DNA of 64,000 nt, from assembly GCA_019247795.1 (NCBI GenBank), contig JAFBAK010000245.1, forward strand, positions 1-64,000. The letters run 5' to 3'. A program made the position numbers and the translations under genes. The stretch comes from Hyphomicrobiales bacterium. Lineage in GTDB: Bacteria > Pseudomonadota > Alphaproteobacteria > Rhizobiales > Beijerinckiaceae. This document shows, one piece after another, positions 1-10,166 of this stretch; position 1 is the stretch's first letter, and every line of letters starts with the position of its first letter. A model generated the notes under the pieces. That model saw only the letters and a program-made list of their open reading frames with translations, did not search any database and was not told the origin of the DNA.

Positions 1-695
<695 letters not shown>

Positions 696-984
696 TCACG
701 CAGCGATCGTTCGGGGGTCGATGTCTTAGACGCTGCCCAAAATCCTGACAAGCAAGGTGTGCGACCTGTTCGTGTCGCCGCGCCTGTCAACCTTGCCTGA
801 TCAGGTGTGGCCTCACCTCATTCTTGCCTAAGCCGCCCAATCTTTGACCTGGTGACGGGCGTGCGCCTCTCAAGGCCCTGCCCGACAAGCCGCCTCGCCG
901 CCTGCTTCATTGTCTTTTACGAGAGAGCCAATTAGATCAGAGTCATTATTAGCGTATACCCGCGCTTCTGAAGAGCCCTCCTTC

Positions 985-2928
985 ATGTCTTTGGTCAGTC
1001 ATTTATACAGCGTGGTGCGGATCTTTCTCGATCCTTTTTGGTTGCGACTTTGGACTAGAGTCGAGAGGCGGGTCGCCCCGATCGAAGCGCGAATCGCGCT
1101 GGTGGAAAACGCGCTCAACACCCTGCAACGCAATCCGGCAGCTTTCTTTGAGGCGCGATCGATCGGCGCTTTGTCTACGTCGACCCCGATCCGGCGCGAG
1201 GACTACGACGCATGGATCACCCAGTTCGATCGCCTCCGTCCTGGCGAGGATCACTTGATAAGGCGACATACCGCAACGCTCGCTGAACGCCCGAAATTTT
1301 CTCTTATTATTGCTGCGCATGGAACCATCGACGCGCTTTCGAAGACCATCGCCTCCGTCCGGGAGCAGATCTATGACGATTGGGAGCTTTTCATCCCTTC
1401 GCGAACCGCTGACGGCCATGCGGGAGATCTGCTTTCCGCCCCTGAGACGATTGATGCCAGGATTAAAGCGGCGAGGTTTCCCGGGGAGGATGTTTCCAAT
1501 GTTCTAAAAGCGGCAGTTGAGGCGTCCCCAGGTCATTTTGCGGCTTTGCTCCATGCCGGCGATATTTTGGCGCCGCACGCGCTCGCATCGATGGCTGACG
1601 CTGTCAATCGGCACTCGGACGCAGACATTTTCTATTCGGACGAGGACAAGATCGACAGTCTGGGGCGCAGATACGAACCCTGGTTCAAACCCGATTGGAA
1701 TCCCGAGCTTCTCAGGGGGCAAGATTATATCAGCCATTTCGGCGTGTTTCGAATGAAGCATGTCCGAGCCTTGCTGAGACCGAACCAGAGTGAACTGAAC
1801 GTCCAGGACTGGAACGTGCGCCTTGCTTCATCCGGGAGCAGTCGTGTCGTGCACGTGCCGCATATTCTCTGCCATCGCCTCGATACGATGAATTCGAACA
1901 GCCTCTTCTTGGCGCTTATGCAAGGGCCGGCGGCCCTGCAAGGACCGACGTCCACGCAAGGAGAAATCGCCGCGAGCGAGTCGCCGGAAAACCCCACGAT
2001 TGCCGGCACGAAAATGCTCCGCGCCATGTCCGAGGCCAGCGTCGATCGCCAGGCTGGATCACAATGGCCCCGAGTGAGCGTCATCATTGCCACGAGGGAT
2101 CGGACGGATTTGCTTGCGCAATGCCTGCAGGGTCTGTGGGAGCGCACCGAATATCCAGACATCGAGATCCTCATTGCCGATAATGACAGCTCTCAGCCTA
2201 AGACGGTGACTTTTTTCGCCGAGGTGAAAAAGCGAGGCGTGCGGGTCGTCTCATGCCCAGGTCCGTTCAACCACTCCAAGATCAACAACCGTGCGGCACG
2301 TCATGCCTCTGGTGACGTCCTCCTCTTGCTGAACAACGATGTCGAGATGCTCGAGCCGGGATGGCTTAAAGCGATGATCGGACATCTGTTCAGTCCGGAT
2401 GTGGCAGCGGTGGGGGCCAAGCTTTTGTACCCGGATGGCACCTTGCAGCACGGCGGTGTCGTGCTCGGCATGCTGGGCGTTGCGGGCCATGTGCATCTGG
2501 GCGCCTCCATCGATAGTCCCGGCTATCGAGAGCGGCTACGATTGGCTCAGGATGTCTCCTGCGTGACGGCGGCTTGCATCGCAGTGCGTCGAAGCGTCTT
2601 CGAAGAGGTCGGCGGCTTCGATGAAGATCGTCTCGCGGTTGACTTCAACGATGTCGATCTCTGCATCCGCATACGCCAGGCCGGCCATCGCATCATTTGG
2701 ACGCCGCACGCCGCGCTTGTCCATCATGAGTCAAAAAGCCGCGGCTCACCGAAAGAGAAGGTCAACCAGGAGAGGCTCAATCGTGCGGCGGCCTGCATGC
2801 GGCAGCGTTGGGGTAGTCTTCTCGATCGCGATCCCTTCTGGAACCCGAACCTTTCATTGCAATCGACCGAGCCGCGCATAACCTTTCCGCCGCGCGTATC
2901 ACGACCTTGGCATCACGGTGCGGGCTGA
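985..2928 (+). CDS. Tandem-domain family 2 glycosyltransferase (O-antigen/rhamnan type)
   Basis: ORF 910..2928 begins at a TTG; ATG at 985 is the likelier start. Two GT-A-like segments (KFSLIIAAHG..., PRVSVIIATRDRTDLL...DNDSS...LLLNNDVEM). Confidence 0.85.
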   Translation: MSLVSHLYSVVRIFLDPFWLRLWTRVERRVAPIEARIALVENALNTLQRNPAAFFEARSIGALSTSTPIRREDYDAWITQFDRLRPGEDHLIRRHTATLAERPKFSLIIAAHGTIDALSKTIASVREQIYDDWELFIPSRTADGHAGDLLSAPETIDARIKAARFPGEDVSNVLKAAVEASPGHFAALLHAGDILAPHALASMADAVNRHSDADIFYSDEDKIDSLGRRYEPWFKPDWNPELLRGQDYISHFGVFRMKHVRALLRPNQSELNVQDWNVRLASSGSSRVVHVPHILCHRLDTMNSNSLFLALMQGPAALQGPTSTQGEIAASESPENPTIAGTKMLRAMSEASVDRQAGSQWPRVSVIIATRDRTDLLAQCLQGLWERTEYPDIEILIADNDSSQPKTVTFFAEVKKRGVRVVSCPGPFNHSKINNRAARHASGDVLLLLNNDVEMLEPGWLKAMIGHLFSPDVAAVGAKLLYPDGTLQHGGVVLGMLGVAGHVHLGASIDSPGYRERLRLAQDVSCVTAACIAVRRSVFEEVGGFDEDRLAVDFNDVDLCIRIRQAGHRIIWTPHAALVHHESKSRGSPKEKVNQERLNRAAACMRQRWGSLLDRDPFWNPNLSLQSTEPRITFPPRVSRPWHHGAG

Positions 2929-3080
2929 GCGAGGCCGGTCGTCCCACGCAAGAGAAAGGCCAGCCCCATCCGTAACGATTGGCTCCCAAGCGCATTGGCC
3001 TTGCCGAGGAATTCGGCTATCGCGCACGCTGCTGAGGAACTCACTGCCCATGCCATAGAGTTCATCTGAGCCAAGCTTGC

Positions 3081-4139
3081 GTGCTCCCCATGACCGGACC
3101 AGCTCAACGCCTTTTATTGACCGGTGCCAACGGCTTTGTCGGCCGCTGGGTGCTTGAGCGCCTTGCCCACCATGCGCCAGACGTCGAGGTGATCGCCGGA
3201 ACATACCGCGGCGAGTTGGCCATGCCACTGGCGCAGATCGCGCGGTTCGACATCTGCGATGCGGCGGCGGTTGACGAGCTCATAAGAGCTACAAGGCCGA
3301 TGGCCATCATTCATCTTGCTGCCATATCCAATGTCAAAGAAGCACGCGACACGCCGCGCCAGGCTTTCGCGACCAATCTTCACGGTACGCTGAACCTTGC
3401 CGAATCTACCCTGAAGCACTGCCCGACAGCGCGCTTCGTCTTCATCAGCTCATCAGAGGTTTACGGAGGAACGGGCAGGTCTTCGCGCGGCCCGCTCGAC
3501 GAGACTGCGCTCCTTGATCCCGAAAATCCCTACGCCGCCGCGAAGGCCGCGGCCGATCTGGCGATCGGGCAAATGGCTCACGATGGCCTGCAAGCCATAA
3601 GAGTGAGGCCCTTCAATCACACCGGTCCAGGGCAGACGGAACGTTTCGTCATTCCTGCATTCGCGGCACAAATTGCTCGGATTGAAGCTCGGGCTCAGGA
3701 GCCCGTGATGCGGGTCGGAAATCTCGAAGCAAGTCGGGACTTCGTTGATGTTCGCGACGTTTCGGACGCCTACATCCGGCTCGCGCTTTCGCCATTATGC
3801 TTCGAGCCCGGCCTTGTGCTCAATCTCGGTTCAGGCAGTGTACGTCGGATCGGCGATGTGCTGGACGAACTCGTTTCGCTCGCCGCGGCGAGAATCCGGA
3901 TAGAAACGGATCCCTCCCGTTTGCGAGCGAAAGAGACCCCGTCGATACGCGCCGATACAAGCCGAATCCGAGAGCTTATCGGCTGGGAGCCTAAAATTCC
4001 CTGGCAAAAAACACTCGCCGACCTCTTAGGGTTTTGGCGCGACCGAGTGGGAGCCGATGGTGGGCCGAGAGAACGCCTTCGAGAGAGCTCGGAGAAAGCC
4101 GACCCCCGGGTGTTCAAACGAGACGATTTGCCGACGTGA
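3081..4139 (+). CDS. rmd: NAD-dependent epimerase/dehydratase, GDP-4-dehydro-6-deoxy-D-mannose reductase-like
   Basis: Rossmann LLLTGANGFVGRWV; SSSEVYGG; YAAAK; RPFNHTGPGQTERFVIPAFAAQI is typical of Rmd. Gmd lies nearby. Confidence 0.8.
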   Translation: MLPMTGPAQRLLLTGANGFVGRWVLERLAHHAPDVEVIAGTYRGELAMPLAQIARFDICDAAAVDELIRATRPMAIIHLAAISNVKEARDTPRQAFATNLHGTLNLAESTLKHCPTARFVFISSSEVYGGTGRSSRGPLDETALLDPENPYAAAKAAADLAIGQMAHDGLQAIRVRPFNHTGPGQTERFVIPAFAAQIARIEARAQEPVMRVGNLEASRDFVDVRDVSDAYIRLALSPLCFEPGLVLNLGSGSVRRIGDVLDELVSLAAARIRIETDPSRLRAKETPSIRADTSRIRELIGWEPKIPWQKTLADLLGFWRDRVGADGGPRERLRESSEKADPRVFKRDDLPT

Positions 4140-4228
4140 GCCCCCGCCCCTCACGGCCCGAATTGCCAATCGAAACGGCTCGGTTTAAGGCAGCGTTCTA
4201 AATCTGAGCACTCAGGAACACTGGCGGC

Positions 4229-5254
4229 ATGTCGAAAAGTCTCATGCAGAAGGATGACCTTATTCTCGTGACGGGAGGAGGAGGCTTCATCGGCGGTCAT
4301 ATGGTCAAAACCCTGCGCGACCAAGGGTTTCACCGTCTCCGGGCAGTCGATCGCAAGCCGTTTGAGGAGTGGTACCAGATCTTCGATGATGTGGAAAACC
4401 TGCAACTCGACCTCGCTTTCCTGGATGGCTGTCAGACCGCGGCCAAGGGCACCGGCTATGTGTTCAATCTTGCCTGCGACATGGGTGGCATGGGTTTCAT
4501 CGAGCTCAACAAGGCCTTGTGCATGCTTTCGGTTCTCACCTCGACCCACATGCTGGTTGCGGCGAGAGACACGGGGGCGAAGCGACTCTTCTACTCGTCT
4601 TCAGCTTGCGTTTATAACGGCAGCAAGCAGACAGACCCCAACAACACCGGGCTTGCCGAGGCCGACGCCTATCCAGCCATGCCCGAAGACGGCTATGGCT
4701 GGGAAAAGCTCTTCTCCGAGCGAATGGCACGACATTTCATGGAGGATTTCGACCTCGAGACCCGCGTTGCGCGCTACCACAACGTCTACGGCCCTTGGGG
4801 CACATATGACGGGGGCCGCGAAAAGGCGCCGGCCGCGATCTGTCGCAAGGTGATCGCTGCGAAACAGTCCGGAAAGCATGAGATCGAAATTTGGGGAGAC
4901 GGCGAGCAGACACGCAGCTTCATGTATATCGACGACTGTGTTCACGGCACGCTTGCGCTCATGGAGAGCGACGTCCGTGAGCCGCTCAATCTCGGCTCGG
5001 ATGAACTCGTGAGCATCAATCAGCTCGTCTCGATCGTGGAGGACATCGCCGGCGTGAAGCTGAAACGCAAGTATAAGCTCGATGCGCCCAAGGGGGTGCG
5101 TGGCCGCAACAGCGACAACACGAAGATCAAGAAGAACCTCGATTGGGCGCCCTCCATCAGGTTGCGGGATGGCTTGGAAAAAACCTATGCCTGGATCGCC
5201 GACGAGATGAGCTCGAACATGGCGGACGCACGCAAGAAGGTGTTCGCCACCTGA
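4229..5254 (+). CDS. NAD-dependent epimerase resembling GDP-mannose 3,5-epimerase
   Basis: NLACDMGGMGFIELNKA, SSACVYN, YGWEKL, RYHNVYGPWGTYDGGREKAPAAICRK, WGDGEQTRSFMYIDD, GVRGRNSDNTKIKKNLDWAP match remembered GME signature segments. Confidence 0.8.
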   Translation: MSKSLMQKDDLILVTGGGGFIGGHMVKTLRDQGFHRLRAVDRKPFEEWYQIFDDVENLQLDLAFLDGCQTAAKGTGYVFNLACDMGGMGFIELNKALCMLSVLTSTHMLVAARDTGAKRLFYSSSACVYNGSKQTDPNNTGLAEADAYPAMPEDGYGWEKLFSERMARHFMEDFDLETRVARYHNVYGPWGTYDGGREKAPAAICRKVIAAKQSGKHEIEIWGDGEQTRSFMYIDDCVHGTLALMESDVREPLNLGSDELVSINQLVSIVEDIAGVKLKRKYKLDAPKGVRGRNSDNTKIKKNLDWAPSIRLRDGLEKTYAWIADEMSSNMADARKKVFAT

Positions 5255-5286
5255 GCAATGCGGTCAGAGCCTGCATTTGGGAATTC

Positions 5287-6435
5287 TCAATCCGCTTTCT
5301 CCATGACGAGATAGACCGGGTCGCCCAACCGCGCGATCCTCTCCGGCTTATTTTGGGCGGGACCCGGCTTCACCGAAATTGTCTCGTCGTCGACAACGAA
5401 ATCACTGAGGCGGAAGCTGGCGCGGATATGCAGGCCGAGCTTCTCAAAGAGGGCTTGCACCATGGACGCCGACGGCACCAGACAAAGCTCCCAATCGGCG
5501 CAGAATGGCCAGCGCGCAGGGTCCGACAATTCGAACACCGGCTCTTCCCGGTTGCAGACACAGCTTTGAAGGAGAGCCCAACGTCTGGTCAGCCGCGCCA
5601 GCCGCTGCGCACCACCAATTGGATCCCGCAAGTGATAGAACAACCCGGAGCAAAACACGAGATCATATTGCTCGGCGGTCGAGAAGTTCTCGAGATCGGC
5701 AACCATGAACCTCGTTGACCCGATCCAACTTTCTTGAAGTTGATCCGCAATGAAACCTGCCTGTTCTATTGCCGCCGTGTCGTGGTCGAAGCCGTCCACA
5801 ATCGCGCCCATTTGCGCAAACAGGAACGAGAAATGACCGGCGCTGCAGGCCACGTCGAGCACTTTAGAGCCGCTGATCGGACCGACATGTTCTTTGATCA
5901 GGTAGGAAAAAATTGAACGTGCCACCGCGTTCGCGCGAGTCCACCCAGGCTCATCTTCGACCGAGGCGCGAACCAGGACTCCATCACCGAGATCCGTCGT
6001 GTAGTACCAGTGGGGAAACTTGGCGCTCCGAGCGTCCTTGACGAGGTTTGGGGCATCCGTCCAGGTGACGTTCGTGATTCGGGCAAGGGCAGAACGATCC
6101 GCCTCGCCTGTGCGGATGCATACTCGGAACCGAGTCTTCGTCGCTACCAGGAAGGTAGCCTCCTGTGTCGCCGGCGAGCGAGCCAGAATTCGCTCCGGAA
6201 CGATGTAGCAGCTGATATCTCGCGATGACACGAGCCCGATGCCCAGCGGTCCCTCTTGCACAGTCGCGCTGACCTTTACCAATGCAAACCGGCCAGCGGC
6301 ACTGATCTCAGCCTCTGAAGATAGGCTGGCGTAGTTCCATCGGCGCGGCGGTGTCCGCACGAAGATTGGGCAAGGGTGCTCGGACCCCTGTTCCGATCCG
6401 TGGTCTGCAAAAGCAACGTTGAGATTACGCCACAC
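5287..6435 (-). CDS. Class I SAM-dependent methyltransferase with N-terminal accessory domain
   Basis: VLDVACSAGHFSFLFAQMGAIVDGFD (motif I) and DLVFCSGLFYHLRDP; about 125 aa N-terminal extension before the methyltransferase fold. Confidence 0.8.
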   Translation of the reverse strand: MWRNLNVAFADHGSEQGSEHPCPIFVRTPPRRWNYASLSSEAEISAAGRFALVKVSATVQEGPLGIGLVSSRDISCYIVPERILARSPATQEATFLVATKTRFRVCIRTGEADRSALARITNVTWTDAPNLVKDARSAKFPHWYYTTDLGDGVLVRASVEDEPGWTRANAVARSIFSYLIKEHVGPISGSKVLDVACSAGHFSFLFAQMGAIVDGFDHDTAAIEQAGFIADQLQESWIGSTRFMVADLENFSTAEQYDLVFCSGLFYHLRDPIGGAQRLARLTRRWALLQSCVCNREEPVFELSDPARWPFCADWELCLVPSASMVQALFEKLGLHIRASFRLSDFVVDDETISVKPGPAQNKPERIARLGDPVYLVMEKAD

Positions 6436-7038
6436 GATATAAATCTCGTTTATTTAACAGGAAACCTCCTGATAGAGCTTAATACTAAATTCAAACCAGA
6501 AGCAGATCTATAATTCAACTTGAAATGTTTTCCGAACCAGCAATTGTTCAGGGTGACACCGCAGAAGCGCGTCGTGGTCGAGGCTCCGGTGCGCGCACCA
6601 ACGACACGGGAAGTGATGTTTTCGGGTGCGAATTGCTGCCTTTTTCCGCCGGGGGGCGCCCGATTCACGAGATGAGCGGGGAGATCGGAACGATGCCGAG
6701 CACGGTGAACTGCTGATGAGGGCCTATTGCTCGCGAGGTCTTGCCGGCCTGGATGAAAAGCGATGCCCTGCGCCTGCGCCCAAATATTGTTGCCCGGACC
6801 GGCAGGCGGATTTCAGCATCGCGGTGTCAGTCCTGCCGGCGAGCTATCCTCTTGGACGGGATGTTTGCAGGCGCAAGCCTCAGTCAAGGTGAGCAGCAGG
6901 TCTGGCGTTCCTGCACGCGCAGGAGATTGACCTTACGGGGCGCAAATGTGGGAGTGGGGGATGGGGCCGAGCTGTCATTATATGGCGCCGCCCGAGAATG
7001 CCATTTTCATCTGTATCTGCCGTCGCTTGCGTGTCGAC

Positions 7039-8145
7039 TTATGACGGCGACATGAAGCGGCAGTTCAACCGCTGCACAGCCACCCCGATGCGATCAGCTC
7101 CCTCCTCCGTAAGGCCGACGCCAAAGGGCAAGTAAACCGAATGCGCGAACCAGAATTCCGATGCCTTGAAATCGCGATCGCGCAGAGCTTCATAGGGCGG
7201 ATGGTGATACATGGGACGATATTGGCGCGCGGCAAGTATGCCCTGGCTCTTCAACTGCGAAACCACGTCGTCCGGGCGCTCGACGAAGATGATGTGCTGC
7301 ATGGGCACGTCTCCATCCGCCGCGCGAAATAGTCGCTCTCCCAAGTGCTTGGCCAGGATGGAATAAGCGCTGCGCTTGCGAGCCCAACGTTCCTCGATTT
7401 GATCAAGCTCGGCGTTGCCGAGGGCCGCGGCGAGATCGCTTAAACGTAAGTTGCTGCCGATGCTCTTGTTGAGATTGGTCCGGCGCCAGTCGACGTCACC
7501 CTGATCGGCAGCCGCAATGGCCGCGTCTCGCTGCGCCTCATCATGGGCGAGAACGGCACCCCCCTGACCGGTGGTCAGGATCTTCGGTACGCTGAAGCTG
7601 ATGGTGCCGATCTGGCCGAAGCTGCCGCCTCGGCGGCCCGGGCGACCGCGACCGAGCGCCCAGGCTGCGTCCTCGATGAGCGGCACGCCTCGATCGGCGC
7701 AGATCGCGGCAACCTCGTCGAGGTCGTCGCCGATGCTTCCGCAGAAATCCACGTAGACGACGGCCCTCGTGTCTTTAGTGATTGCTTCGCCCAAGCGTTT
7801 CGGATCAATGCATCCCGTTGCCGCATCGATTTCCGCAAGACGGGGCCTGAGGCCGATCACCCCGAATGCGTTGATGACGGATATCACACCGTAGGCGGGA
7901 ACAATGACCTCATCGCCGGGTCTCAAGCCGAGCGCCTGCGCAGCGATCGACAGCGCGACGGTGCCGCTGGAAACAGGAACTGCGGCCGCCACGTCACAGA
8001 CCTGCGCCAGCCGCGACGCGAAGCTTTGCGCCGTCGGGCCAGGCCCAACGAAGGAAGTCTCGATTTGGCGGCTGACCGCCTCCGCGCAACTCGGCGGAAG
8101 CCAAGGCTCGGCAAGCGGGATGATGCTGTGCTGCTGCTGGTTCAA
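7039..8145 (-). CDS. DegT/DnrJ/EryC1-family aminotransferase
   Basis: IPLAEPWLPPSCAEAV, DFCGSIGDDLDEVAAIC, EDAAWALG, SFSVPKILTTGQGG (PLP lysine region). Likely TTG start at 8145 in a TTGA overlap with the upstream gene; ORF track begins at 8214. Confidence 0.85.
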   Translation of the reverse strand: MNQQQHSIIPLAEPWLPPSCAEAVSRQIETSFVGPGPTAQSFASRLAQVCDVAAAVPVSSGTVALSIAAQALGLRPGDEVIVPAYGVISVINAFGVIGLRPRLAEIDAATGCIDPKRLGEAITKDTRAVVYVDFCGSIGDDLDEVAAICADRGVPLIEDAAWALGRGRPGRRGGSFGQIGTISFSVPKILTTGQGGAVLAHDEAQRDAAIAAADQGDVDWRRTNLNKSIGSNLRLSDLAAALGNAELDQIEERWARKRSAYSILAKHLGERLFRAADGDVPMQHIIFVERPDDVVSQLKSQGILAARQYRPMYHHPPYEALRDRDFKASEFWFAHSVYLPFGVGLTEEGADRIGVAVQRLNCRFMSPS

Positions 8146-8732
8146 ATCTCGCCTCTTTGCAGCCGTTGCATCGCTTCCGCTTGAACCGCTTTGACACTGT
8201 CTACGTCGCGCCACCCGATGAGCTGCGGTCGGCCGGCACCGGTCACGTAAACGGAACCTGGCTCAAAATCTCCATTGATGATGCATGTGGCGCCGATCGT
8301 GGCGCAGTCGCCAATTGTCGCATTCGGCAAAACCACGCAATGAGCACCGATCACCACGCCTTTGCCGACCGACACATCCCCTGTCACACCGCGCTTGAGA
8401 TCGTCAGGAACGACCGAGTTCGTGAGGAGGGGCGAGGAGTAGTCATCAGATGCCGTATAGATTCCGACATAGGCGGCGGTCGTGCTGAAGTCGCCGAAAG
8501 TGATCCTCCCAGCCGTACCTCCCAGGAGGCAGTACGAGCTGATGTGCACGAAGCAACCGATGTCGACATGGCCTTTGAGGATGACGAAATCATCGATGCG
8601 CGTGTGATCACCGAGTTTGCCTCGAAAGCCGTAAAACCTCGCCAAGCGGCTGACTTGCACCCGCCGGCCCACAAATACGCATCCGAGCGATCGTAGCTCC
8701 TCGGGAGCGTAATATGGCGTCTCGTCCGCCAT
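8142..8732 (-). CDS. Left-handed beta-helix (hexapeptide) sugar O/N-acyltransferase
   Basis: Hexapeptide pattern ...IDDFVILKGHVDIGCFVHISSYCLLGG...VSVGKGVVIGAHCVVLPNATIGDCATIGATCIING. Confidence 0.82.
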   Translation of the reverse strand: MADETPYYAPEELRSLGCVFVGRRVQVSRLARFYGFRGKLGDHTRIDDFVILKGHVDIGCFVHISSYCLLGGTAGRITFGDFSTTAAYVGIYTASDDYSSPLLTNSVVPDDLKRGVTGDVSVGKGVVIGAHCVVLPNATIGDCATIGATCIINGDFEPGSVYVTGAGRPQLIGWRDVDSVKAVQAEAMQRLQRGEI

Positions 8733-8741
8733 GTCCCGTCA

Positions 8742-10142
8742 TCAGTTCGTCAGGTGGTCGAAGCGCTCACGATACCCAGGCGTGGTGATCACGCGGCTCT
8801 TCATGTCTCGCTGAATCCCGAGCGGCACATAGCGGCCGACCTTGTTGCGATGCGATTCGTCGAGCGCTCGCCAACAGTCGATTACGGTCGTCGAGGCGCC
8901 CTGCGTCCAATCGATGCCCGCGAGTTGCTGCAAGGGCAGCGCGATGACTGCCGCGTCGCACTTGATACACTCCTCGGCCTGCTCGGCAATTCGAAGCTTA
9001 CCGTTCAAGGCGCCCCGGGCCTCCTCATTTGCCATAGGGTCCCAACCAACAACGAAACGGCCCTCCGCCGCCAGCCAATCGGCAAGATCGATCCCGAATG
9101 ACCTGTCGATCATCGAAGTGCCGGGCTTGTAGGCGAGGCCGATCACTCCCACAGACCCGCCTCGGGGCACCACATCCAATACTTGGCGCAACACATAGTG
9201 GCCGTGGTCGAGATTGGCGCGGTCGATTGCATTCGGCAAAGTCGAGGGCACGCCCACAAGATCCATGAAAGCCGCAAGGGCGCGGTTGTCCCGCGGCCAA
9301 CAAGGGCCGCCATAGGGAACCGCGCCCTTGAAGAAACGCCGACCCAGCCGATAGGCAAGCGCATGAGTGATGCGATCCACATCGGCATCCGGCACCTCAT
9401 TGCACAAGGCGAGCAACATGTTGGCAAAGGCCACGCGCATGGTCTCGTGCGTATTCGAGGCGATCTTCGTGATTTCGGCCTCGATCGGGGTGACGCGGAC
9501 CGCAGGGGCATCGTTCGTCACCATGCGACGGTGGATGCCTTCCACCACCGCGCCGCTTTCCGTATCCGATTCGCCGATCAAGACGTATTCCGGCGAGATC
9601 AGCCCTTTCATCACGTCCCCTTGCGCGATGAAGGATGGATTGTAGCAAAAACCGAGGCGGTCCCCGATGCACCGACCCGCCGCCTGCTCGAGCGCGGGGA
9701 TGAGCTGCGCGCTACTCGATTTCGGCAGGACCGTGCTCACCACTGAGACGACGTGAGAGCCGGGTTTCTTCGCTGCCGCCTTGCCGATCGCCTTCAGCGC
9801 GTCGATGATCAAGCGGTTGGAAAAACCGCCGAGGGTGTTGCTCGGCGTCGGCACGATGATGAAGCTGACCGAAGACCGGTGCACGGCCTCCGCCGGGTCC
9901 ATCGTGGCGAGGAACTGACCGGGCTGCAAACGACCGAGACGCTCCATCACGCCGGGCTCGTTCGTCCGAAAGCTGCCGTCGTTCAGAGCCTTCACCTGCG
10001 ATTCGACCACATCGACCCCGGTGACGCGATAACCCGCCGCGGTGAGTGCCGCGACCAAGGTCACGCCCACCTTGCCCAGGCCCACCACTGAGACTGCATC
10101 TGATGCCATCATGTCGAACTCAGCTTCTCGAGAAAGCCGCAT
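8742..10142 (-). CDS. UDP-glucose/GDP-mannose dehydrogenase family protein
   Basis: VSVVGLGKVGVTLVAALTAAGY, IIVPTPSN, YNPSFIAQGDV, GGPCWPRDNRA (active-site Cys). Alternative starts at 10112/10109. Confidence 0.85.
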   Translation of the reverse strand: MRLSREAEFDMMASDAVSVVGLGKVGVTLVAALTAAGYRVTGVDVVESQVKALNDGSFRTNEPGVMERLGRLQPGQFLATMDPAEAVHRSSVSFIIVPTPSNTLGGFSNRLIIDALKAIGKAAAKKPGSHVVSVVSTVLPKSSSAQLIPALEQAAGRCIGDRLGFCYNPSFIAQGDVMKGLISPEYVLIGESDTESGAVVEGIHRRMVTNDAPAVRVTPIEAEITKIASNTHETMRVAFANMLLALCNEVPDADVDRITHALAYRLGRRFFKGAVPYGGPCWPRDNRALAAFMDLVGVPSTLPNAIDRANLDHGHYVLRQVLDVVPRGGSVGVIGLAYKPGTSMIDRSFGIDLADWLAAEGRFVVGWDPMANEEARGALNGKLRIAEQAEECIKCDAAVIALPLQQLAGIDWTQGASTTVIDCWRALDESHRNKVGRYVPLGIQRDMKSRVITTPGYRERFDHLTN

Positions 10143-10166
10143 CCCAAGCGTGACGCGGCGGGTGAT

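Noticed and set aside
6436-7038. Possible insertion-sequence remnant in the large intergenic gap
   Set aside because: No terminal inverted repeats, target duplications or transposase motifs could be recognised by eye; kept only as an unexplained gap.
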